Source: Timema cristinae (lineage: Eukaryota > Arthropoda > Insecta > Phasmatodea > Timematidae). Taken from it: 64,000 nt of DNA. Made by a program: the position numbers and the translations under genes. The DNA is taken from the NCBI GenBank assembly GCA_039000515.1, contig JBCFYV010002255.1, positions 16,826,890 to 16,890,889 of the forward strand, given 5' to 3'. The notes under the pieces were generated by a model, which saw only the letters and a program-made list of their open reading frames with translations, did no database searches and was not told the origin of the DNA. Shown here piece by piece: positions 59,501 through 64,000 of the stretch; positions within the stretch are counted from its first letter, which is position 1, and every line of letters starts with the position of its first letter.

Positions 59501-62500
59501 ACTTTTCATAAATGGGAACTTTCGACTGAAGGAAAAGTTTTTCTTTTTTCTGTCTAGAGTTGATTGCTAAACATAGGAGGGTAAAAGAATATCAAATTAA
59601 TATGAATAAAATAAATGTTTTACAAATCAAATAAATTTTTTTTTTTTTTTTAAATTTACTACCTGTTCGGGTTAAACATTTAAGTACTAATTACGCTAAT
59701 GGATTAGGAATTGGGGAGGTTTAATTTAGAGGAAGTGCACCCACATTTGAGTGGAGAGATCGTGGAAAATCATTTTAGGGAAGAAGAAAAAAAAAACAGT
59801 TCACCCGACGGAGATTCAAACCTCGATCTCCCCATCCTTGGAAGTTTGGCTCTACACGAAACAAGCGTGTTAGCTAACTATGCCACTGAGGTGGGTAATA
59901 TGATGTTAATCAAAGTAATAACGGTTTAGTCTAAAACCTGAAGGTTGTTTTAAGTATTATCACAGAGGGAGGATGAGAAAAGCACGGTGTTATATTTGGA
60001 TTAGTGCCCTTAACATATCCAAATAAGCTTTGAGCTTGGCACCAATCCAATGCAAGCTTGAAGCTTTTTGACATTGGGACCACCTAGACTTATATTTAAA
60101 TAACCCTTTCATGGAAAGTCTCTTTTCACTCAATAAGATACACAGAGAAGAATATACAGGAATTAAAGTATTAATTTGCCATTTAGATTAATGTGGATAG
60201 CTCCAGATGATTTTTATTTACATCCATAACTGTGTCCACCCTGTGGCCTGCGTCAGTTAATTTTATTCAAGCCATATAATATTTTCCACTACCGGCTTAC
60301 TAGGCCTGTCAATTCACCACTTTGAAAGGGTAAACTCACGTCTCACCAATGATAAATGTTTGGGCAATGTCAGGAATCAAACTCGGGACCCTTAGTTCAG
60401 TAGAAAGACACACTACAGACTGAGCTAAGGTCTCATATAACTCCAGATGAATAAGGTACTAAATGATTAAAAGATAAATATATATTCAAATACTCATTTT
60501 TCTTTAGCAACCAGTGTTTTTACAGTTTTTATAGCAAGACTTTTTGCGCCATAAAAAATAGATATTTCTTCAGTATGAACATAAAGAGTTGAATTTTCTT
60601 CACATGGTGATATCAACAGTTATTAAATATTTATCAAGGTGTCCTGGAATTTAATGACAGCTTTTTCCCTTCATTTAAAAAGTTTCTCATCTAATGCCAG
60701 TTTGCTCATGGCAGATATTTAACAACTGTTGATATTAACATGTGAATAAAATAAAACTCTAGGTTTCTACTGCAGCAATATGTTATTTATTAAAGCCAAA
60801 CAAATGTTTTGCTATAAAAATTGCAAAAACACTGCCTTTAACTCATGTTTCCTACATCTTCCACCTTAAGAGGTGGTAAGAAAACTTGGAATCATCTAAA
60901 TTTCTGCGAGGTAGTCAAAACACATGGCTTTTCAAGATGGAATAAAAACAATGGTCAGATTTATATTAAACTTAGAACTTTTGGAATTCATAAAATTTGT
61001 TTATTCTCTATTTTAGAGATTACATTGGTGATATTGAGTGAACTCAAATGTATTGTCAAACTTTTATGAAATGAAAAATGATAACCTGGACATGGGAATC
61101 GAACCTAGTATCTTTGGATTTACGTGTCAATGCTCTTACCACTGATACATTCTTGTTCGTCTCATATTCAGGGTCATTTTTCACTAGTTGTTGGTGTATT
61201 GAGTTTAAGTTTTAAATGTAGTAAGAGTAATGTCATACCTTGTCTAGAACGACACCTCCGACATGACCTTGGAACTTGACTGTCCGATCTCTTGCGCGTT
61301 GTTTACGCTCCCACCTCCTCTTGGAAGGGACGATTCCCATGCCCTCCTCCTCGCCCGTAGGCAGGACTCGGCGGGCTTGCCACCACTCATCATCGCTCGC
61401 GTTGGTCACATGGAGGATATCCCCATAGCGGAATGGCAGCCCCCGGCTAGGTAGGCCGTCGTCTTTGTTCGGGTCGTAGTCGAATAGTGCTCTGTTCAAA
61501 CAGCAAGGGCTAATAATTAAGAATATTTGCAAGAGCAAAATAACCGAAAGGAATCAAATAATTTCTCTCATTTGAGTTGGATTTCCACAAACATTGGTTA
61601 AAAGACTAGTTTTTAAATTTAATAATGTGATGTACACTTTTCTAATAACATATAACTATCTTAATTTATTATCTATCTACAAAACAGATATTTTTTTTAG
61701 CATCACATCTTGTTACTCGTCTGAATTTTGCGCTTATGTACTAATTACACTAGGTGTGTTAGGGATGAGGAAGGTTTAATTTATAGTAAGTGTACCCACA
61801 CATGTTTGGTGGGGGAGTAGAAAATAATTTAGGAAAAACAACTCTCAGTATACCTAACTGGTATGCAAACCTCAATATCCCCGTAATCAGCAGCCCAGTC
61901 TACCTCGAAAGTTATGCCTTAGACCATTCGAACCCCTAAATCGGGATCGGAAAAGATTGAACTACATCTTCATCTATTGGTGAAAATGGTTCCTTATTTG
62001 TTTATTTATGACTATGCTCATAAGGTTTTCAAAAGATCTATAATTTTAAAAATTAAGTGAACACTATGCTGGAAGATAAACTAATTGTGATAAACTATAA
62101 CTAAGTCTAATTGAGGTGTTCTGAGTGCCATTTAGAGACACCTCCTCCCCCCAAAGATGAGATTAATTAAAAACAAAAAATTGTTTTGAAATAGCATGGA
62201 AAATACATCATAAAGAATGGCTTATGTTTTAAGTCCTACTAAGATACATCTTGTATTAAATATGGAAAAAATCTGGATTTTATAGAAATAATGATGGAGA
62301 AGAGTCCTTGCTCCGGATGTTCTCACCAAATGAAAAGTAAGTCAAGGTAAGGGTGCTGAGTTTCCTCTCACCTGACATAAAGCGATCTCTTCTGTGAAGT
62401 CCGCATGAGTGTCCCGGGTATGTTCTGCTGTGACATTTGTTGTTTAAGGTCATGGATCTTGGCCTCGAAGCGGTTGTACTCTTCAGGCCGGTACTGACAC

Positions 62501-64000
62501 ACGATGGTCACTGTTTGGCCTGCACCCTGTCACCAACACAATGTGTTGTTAACATTCACATTGAAAAACATAAATCGACATATAGCAAAAGTAAAGAATG
62601 TAAAGAGCATTAATGTCAGTCAGGTGGTGGTATCCAAAGATGTCTCTAAAGGTTTTCCCTCCTAGTCGAAATGTCTGACTGGCTTTTCCTTTCTTTCGCC
62701 ATCTTACAATCTTAAATCTCTATTTTGCTCCCTATACTAACATTTTAAAACATATTAAATAGTTATAATGTTTCTGCATCTTGCTACTGACAATCGCTGA
62801 ATGCCATCTGACATTATATACACTCACATTAAAAAAATTAAAATTTAGTTAAAAAAAATCTTAATTTTAGTAAAACAGTGCTTACTTCACTGGCCTGCAA
62901 GTAAAACGCAATACAATAGCGTAGAGTTCAGGTATGAGATTAGAAGCTATTAAAATTAAATACATGTAAGATAGAGGGGGTGTGAGTGGAAATAGAAGAA
63001 TATAATGTTCATAAGGACATTCACAAACATGGGATGGCTAAGCCTTCTACTGCATTTCATTCTAAAATATATCTTACCAGTTACTTCCGAATGCCAATTC
63101 TGATTCTACCTAGATATCATGTTTCAAAGATCTGTGTGAACTACGGGCCTTTTTATGAACCAACATGTGATATACAAGCTGATTTTTATTTTAAATTAAT
63201 TAATGTGGGGAATGCCAGGCCTCCGCCGTGGTTCGGATTCCACGTTAAACTGTAGGTCCTTCATTTCATCTCGCAATCACCCTACCATTACACATTAGCG
63301 TAAGTGCGTATAACCCGAATGGGTAGTAAGACGCAGTGCTATAATAATAATAATAATAATAATAAATAATAATAATATAAATATTAATATAATATAATAA
63401 TTATTTATAAATTATGTGTTGAAATACACAATTTGGGATTACAAAATTTAGCATTAATTGGGTAAAAATAGCAAGTGAGGTTTGTGTGTACCAACATTTT
63501 AGTATTTTCTTGCCAGAGAAAGATTTCCAAGAAATTGCTAAACTGGCTCATTAAATATGTTCAATGTTTGGCAGCACATATGCGCGAGTGAACAGTTGCT
63601 TACCCCTGTTGACAAGAACTTGTCACCAAACATATATAAGTTACTCCGGCATAGGAATTAAAGCCCAACATTGACACTGTTGGTGCAAATGAAACTTTCA
63701 TATCAATGGGAAAAATTATAAAGTGTAAGTCTTACATTTTTTACTAAATCTTAATTTTCTTCTTGTAATAAAAAATATTTTTAAATAGAATATTTGGTCT
63801 TAAGATGGTGACAATATTATTCCTCCCCCCCTCCCCCCAGCATTTTTTTATTTCAATGTGGGTGGCCCTTTTGATCAAATGAGTTTCGGACACGCCTGCC
63901 ATGGTGGAACTAAACAAAGTTATGTTATGGGAGAAGAAGAGGCAAGCACGTACCTTGAGCGCTTGTGCGGCCTCCTCATGAGTGGCGTTGCGGAGGTTGA
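38170..64000 (-). CDS. dlg1: Discs large (Dlg/DLG1) MAGUK scaffold, C-terminal half
   Basis: Twelve minus-strand exons, partial at the window end: 64000-63954, 62526-62372, 61491-61239, 59566-59464, 56773-56729, 49005-48919, 46690-46649, 44103-43954, 42105-41933, 40096-39987, 39367-39276, 38276-38170. They give about 453 residues: end of PDZ3 ([35 protein letters not shown]), SH3 ([20 protein letters not shown] to [12 protein letters not shown]), hook ([20 protein letters not shown]) and a full guanylate-kinase-like domain ([16 protein letters not shown] to [12 protein letters not shown]). The GUK P-loop is replaced by [10 protein letters not shown], as in all Dlg proteins, so it is a protein-binding module rather than an enzyme. 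Dlg organises cell junctions, polarity and synapses under the plasma membrane. PDZ1, PDZ2 and the N-terminus lie outside the window. Introns reach 7.7 kb. Confidence 0.97.
39035..39215 (-). repeat. interspersed element X, partial
   Basis: CAAACATAATATGGCTTATA, GTGAAAAGAAAAGCACAG, TGCTGCCACTGGACAAAGAG: the reverse orientation of the inner block at 5835-5930. Confidence 0.6.
39276..39367 (-). CDS. dlg1: Dlg exon, GUK domain
   Basis: 92 bp: [20 protein letters not shown] then [10 protein letters not shown]. Donor gtatga. Confidence 0.97.
39987..40096 (-). CDS. dlg1: Dlg exon, GUK domain
   Basis: 110 bp: [36 protein letters not shown]. The split ATG joins the next exon to give ESIMEMNKRM. Confidence 0.97.
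40182..40445 (+). mobile_element. SINE-1 copy in a Dlg intron
   Basis: Head CCTTGTTGGCATAATTGGCC, B box TGAGGTTTGAATCTCGCTCT, body TTCCCACTCTCCCTTCATGC, tail GGGTAGTAACACGCAGTGCA. Confidence 0.75.
40500..40645 (+). mobile_element. SINE-3 copy, 5' shortened
   Basis: B box CTCGGGTTCGATTCCTGGTG, then CACAGTGATGAATTAATGGC and GGACTGGATGTTGTGCCTGT. Confidence 0.65.
40775..40990 (-). repeat. interspersed element X, partial
   Basis: TTGGAAGAAGGTATAGAAAA, GGACAAACACAATATGGTTT, CTGCCAATGGACTAAGAGGT, GAAAATCGATCGTCACCACC. Confidence 0.65.
41933..42105 (-). CDS. dlg1: Dlg exon, GUK domain core
   Basis: 173 bp: [57 protein letters not shown]. The GMP-binding-like residues of the guanylate kinase fold (R..E..G.DY.F) are present. 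Confidence 0.98.
42285..42560 (+). mobile_element. SINE-4, near-complete copy
   Basis: tRNA-like head TTGTCTAGTGGTGAGTTTCT (A box) and TGCCGGGTTCGATTTCTGGC (B box); body GTGGGTCTGGCGGGTTCAAA, AGGAGCTACTTTTTTTA; 3' part CACATGGCACCCTTTATCCG and GCGGCGGCAGTTTTGGTCAA. Confidence 0.7.
42985..43350 (+). repeat. interspersed element X, longest simple copy
   Basis: About 365 bases from GTTTTCCTTATAAATATACA to CCTTCTTCCAAATATAAT, with TTTTAGGAAGTTGTGTTGCG and ACCTCTTTGTACAATGGCAG inside. No coding capacity or clear termini. Confidence 0.6.
43360..43600 (-). mobile_element. LINE-B C-terminal fragment
   Basis: Minus-strand frame [69 protein letters not shown]: the common C-terminus of an insect non-LTR retrotransposon (GRPRRRWEDNI..DL..DRD.WR). 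Nothing upstream of the C-terminus is kept. Confidence 0.7.
43954..44103 (-). CDS. dlg1: Dlg exon, start of GUK domain
   Basis: 150 bp: [49 protein letters not shown]. The acceptor follows ttaacag and the donor is gtgagt. Confidence 0.97.
44801..45159. mobile_element. TTAA-flanked foldback element, intact
   Basis: 359 bases. Left end TTAAGGTGCGGCAGAAGGGA; right end reverse complement TTAAGGTGCGGCAGAACAGA. The arms are about 170 bases and pair almost to the centre. TTAA at both ends suggests a TTAA-targeting (piggyBac- or Kolobok-type) transposase in trans. Confidence 0.75.
45600..45810. repeat. inverted repeat, MITE-like
   Basis: GGCCAGTTTCATATTCAGAC at the left and its mirror GTCTGACTATGAAACTAACC at the right, both next to CTAGT/ACTAG. 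About 210 bases. Confidence 0.5.
45811..46648. other. Dlg intron, nothing recognised
   Basis: No repeat family or exon seen up to the 42-bp microexon, apart from an A-tract near 46390. Confidence 0.4.
46649..46690 (-). CDS. dlg1: Dlg hook microexon c (42 bp, probable cassette)
   Basis: Encodes [13 protein letters not shown], joining to [15 protein letters not shown]. From memory of the family, an FMLCYTQDD segment directly before the [12 protein letters not shown] block occurs in insect Dlg isoforms, which supports both the exon and an arthropod source. Acceptor tttcag, donor gtatac. Confidence 0.8.
47128..47335 (-). mobile_element. SINE-1 copy, diverged
   Basis: CCTTACTATTTGTTCGGGTT, GGATTAGAAAGGTTGAATTT, GTACCCACATGTGCAAGAAG in the minus-strand layout of SINE-1. 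Confidence 0.55.
48092..48335 (-). mobile_element. SINE-1 copy
   Basis: AGCGCATCTTACCACCTGTT tail end, CACATTTGCGTGAAGGAATA and AACCATTTTGGAAAACCACC body, B box near 48255. Confidence 0.6.
48553..48838 (-). mobile_element. two adjacent SINE-1 pieces
   Basis: A short tail piece (TACTACCTGTTCAGGTAGTA) at 48560-48620 is followed by a longer copy at 48635-48838 starting AGCACTGTGTCTTACTACCC. Confidence 0.55.
48919..49005 (-). CDS. dlg1: Dlg hook microexon b (87 bp, probable cassette)
   Basis: Encodes [20 protein letters not shown] then TPNMADMQ, open in phase 1 on both sides. The acceptor reads ttccagcag, so two acceptors three bases apart are possible. The donor gtgctg is weak. Assigned by position, phase and a hydrophilic hook-like composition. 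Confidence 0.7.
49515..49700 (+). repeat. interspersed element X, 3' part
   Basis: TATTTGGAAGAAGGTACCGG, GCCATTTTGTGTTTGTTCCT, CCTGTACCTTCTTCCAAATA, AAAGAGGTTTTCCTAATAGA. Confidence 0.6.
50085..50335 (-). mobile_element. SINE-4 copy
   Basis: Minus-strand B box CCCGGGTTCAATCCCTGGTG; body GGAGTCCCTCATTTGTCCTC; 3' part GTGTCATGTGGTCAACACAA on the plus-strand reading. Confidence 0.65.
50478..50535 (+). repeat. poly-C run and CA/CATA microsatellite
   Basis: About 14 C followed by CACACACACATACACATACA repeats. Confidence 0.85.
50907..53919 (+). mobile_element. 3-kb cut-and-paste DNA transposon, superfamily unresolved
   Basis: Ends TAGGGTGTCCCAA and, reverse complemented, TAGGGTGTCCCAA; about 30 bases further in both arms carry CGCATACCCTCT. 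A second, subterminal inverted repeat is CAACCCGTGCCGACTT (left, near 51017) and TAACCCGTGCCGACTT reversed (right, near 53785). Flanks are ATATATAT on both sides, compatible with an 8-base (or shorter) target duplication in an AT run. It encodes one transposase-like gene and sits in the 7.7-kb Dlg intron between microexons a and b. Confidence 0.85.
51311..53647 (+). pseudogene. broken DDE-type transposase of the 3-kb element
   Basis: An N-terminal frame begins [20 protein letters not shown] and holds [20 protein letters not shown] (51311-51643). After stops near 51730 the frame resumes at 51877 with an acidic linker and [20 protein letters not shown]; a TAA at 52297 interrupts it before [20 protein letters not shown] (from 52312). 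Candidate catalytic acids: HWDSK near 52213, [10 protein letters not shown] near 52412, and Glu in [11 protein letters not shown] near 53497. [10 protein letters not shown] and [13 protein letters not shown] add a zinc-binding/RW pattern like hAT-type RNase H transposases. An intron with gtgagt and ttttttacag fits 53252-53330; another TAA follows at 53369. The family name is not known to me. Confidence 0.75.
54690..54897 (+). mobile_element. LINE-B C-terminal fragment
   Basis: Plus-strand frame [51 protein letters not shown]: the normal end of LINE-B. Confidence 0.7.
54945..56545. repeat. possible 1.6-kb element bounded by CTCGA palindromes
   Basis: Left: TCAAGCTCGAACTCGAGCTT and AAGCTTGAGCTCGAA. 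Right: ATACTCGACTTGAGTTCGGG and CCCAAGCTCGCATACC. AT-rich centre with no coding frame and an internal foldback at 55740-56169. The ends are tentative. Confidence 0.35.
55740..56169. mobile_element. 430-base foldback element
   Basis: Arms are long inverted copies: ACAGTGTAGAAACACT, AAAGGATATTTAGATTAGGC and AAACAAACACACTTCTCT on the left, mirrored by AGAGAAGTGTGTTTGTTTAT, CCTAAATATCCTTTCAGG and AGTGTTTCTACACTGT on the right. The loop is near 55945. Confidence 0.75.
56729..56773 (-). CDS. dlg1: Dlg hook microexon a (45 bp, probable cassette)
   Basis: Encodes [14 protein letters not shown] between split codons, after acceptor ctatag and before donor gtaagt. The length is a multiple of three and phase is 1 on both sides. 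Recognised by frame continuity and splice sites rather than by strong homology. Confidence 0.72.
56982..58570. other. Dlg intron, nothing recognised
   Basis: AT-rich sequence with a GGGGGTGAATACACCCCC hairpin at about 57731; no family or exon seen. Confidence 0.4.
58575..58775 (-). mobile_element. SINE-2 fragment
   Basis: TACCAGTTCGGGTTATATAC, AGTTTAACGTGGAATCTAAA, GGTGGAAGCCTGGAATTCCA: the SINE-2 tail and body on the minus strand. Confidence 0.65.
58858..58990 (-). mobile_element. SINE-1 fragment
   Basis: GAGGAAATGTACCCTAGTTT and GCATGGAGGGAGAGTGGAAA are the middle of SINE-1 in reverse. Confidence 0.5.
59464..59566 (-). CDS. dlg1: Dlg exon, hook region with basic stretch
   Basis: 103 bp: [20 protein letters not shown] then [14 protein letters not shown]. 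It leaves in phase 1 (single C), so it can splice either to the microexons downstream or directly to 44103. Confidence 0.95.
59652..59905 (-). mobile_element. SINE-1, good copy
   Basis: Minus strand: ACCCACCTCAGTGGCATAGT head, B box AGGTTTGAATCTCCGTCGGG, tail GTTTAACCCGAACAGGTAGT. Confidence 0.75.
60230..60440 (-). mobile_element. SINE-3 copy with LINE-like tail
   Basis: Minus strand: TTAGCTCAGTCTGTAGTGTG head, B box CCCGAGTTTGATTCCTGACA, and a 3' tail GGCTTGAATAAAATTAACTG then CAGGCCACAGGGTGGACACA. Confidence 0.65.
60500..60869. mobile_element. TTAA foldback element, diverged copy
   Basis: Arms GTTTTTACAGTTTTTATAGC and GCTATAAAAATTGCAAAAAC; ATATCAACAGTTATTAAATA and TATTTAACAACTGTTGATAT inside. 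The right end is CCACCTTAA. Confidence 0.65.
61080..61165 (-). mobile_element. tRNA-like SINE head
   Basis: Minus strand: ATGTATCAGTGGTAAGAGCA (A box) and CTAGGTTCGATTCCCATGTC (B box) about 33 bases apart. A related piece with CACCTGGACATGGGAATCTA occurs at 12927. Too diverged in the acceptor stem to be a tRNA gene. Confidence 0.5.
61239..61491 (-). CDS. dlg1: Dlg exon, SH3 domain
   Basis: 253 bp holding the whole SH3 core in one exon: [60 protein letters not shown], then [17 protein letters not shown]. It is noticeably more GC-rich than the flanking introns. Confidence 0.97.
61690..61945 (-). mobile_element. SINE-1 copy, diverged
   Basis: TTTTAGCATCACATCTTGTT tail end, AGGGATGAGGAAGGTTTAAT, GTACCCACACATGTTTGGTG in SINE-1 order on the minus strand. 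Confidence 0.6.
62372..62526 (-). CDS. dlg1: Dlg exon, PDZ3 end and PDZ3-SH3 linker
   Basis: 155 bp: [63 protein letters not shown] is the invariant lead into the Dlg SH3 domain. Confidence 0.97.
63205..63375 (+). mobile_element. SINE-2 3' half
   Basis: GTGGGGAATGCCAGGCCTCC, GTGGTTCGGATTCCACGTTA, GCGTATAACCCGAATGGGTA, AGTAAGACGCAGTGCTA and TAA repeats; near-identical to the 3' half of the copy at 30626. The tRNA head is missing. Confidence 0.8.
63954..64000 (-). CDS. dlg1: Dlg exon, PDZ3 (cut by window end)
   Basis: Encodes [15 protein letters not shown], the alpha-B helix region of the third PDZ domain, with donor gtacgt. The exon continues beyond position 64000. Confidence 0.93.

Noticed and set aside
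61080..61165. tRNA gene on the minus strand
   Set aside because: Boxes are present but the stem ends do not pair, and a related piece occurs at 12927.

Overview
The window is AT-rich nuclear DNA from an animal, most likely an arthropod. Coding exons are short, lie on the minus strand, carry GT..AG splice borders and sit in introns of about 0.3 to 7.7 kb packed with degenerate transposable elements. Two conserved genes are present. The arthropod assignment rests on the discs-large hook segment, which reads like insect Dlg from family knowledge. The species cannot be named from sequence alone.

Layout. Positions 1-4400 are intergenic and hold a complex tandem repeat array, a LINE end and SINE debris. 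Positions 4515-22456 carry a TMEM181 (GPR178/Wntless-like multipass membrane protein) orthologue on the minus strand, with 11 exons rebuilt here. They join without frame breaks into 514 codons plus stop if translation starts at 22389. Positions 22457-33560 are non-coding, with a palindromic X-box, MITEs, SINEs, a non-coding Penelope derivative and a decayed LINE. Positions 33560-38169 look free of the repeat families seen elsewhere and may be the long 3' UTR of the next gene. Positions 38170-64000 hold the C-terminal half of a discs large (Dlg/DLG1, MAGUK) gene on the minus strand: the end of PDZ3, SH3, a hook with three phase-1 microexons, and the complete guanylate-kinase-like domain. The rest of the gene lies beyond position 64000.

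The introns are a catalogue of mobile DNA: four tRNA-derived SINE families (named here SINE-1 to SINE-4), two LINE families (LINE-A, LINE-B), three Penelope-like copies, a 3-kb cut-and-paste transposon with a broken DDE-type transposase in a Dlg intron (50907-53919), and several foldback elements or MITEs, some nested in or interrupted by others. TMEM181 acts in membranes and Dlg is a junction/synapse scaffold. Nothing here indicates that they work together; both are transcribed in the same direction. No bacterial operon, CRISPR array, rRNA or intact tRNA gene was seen.
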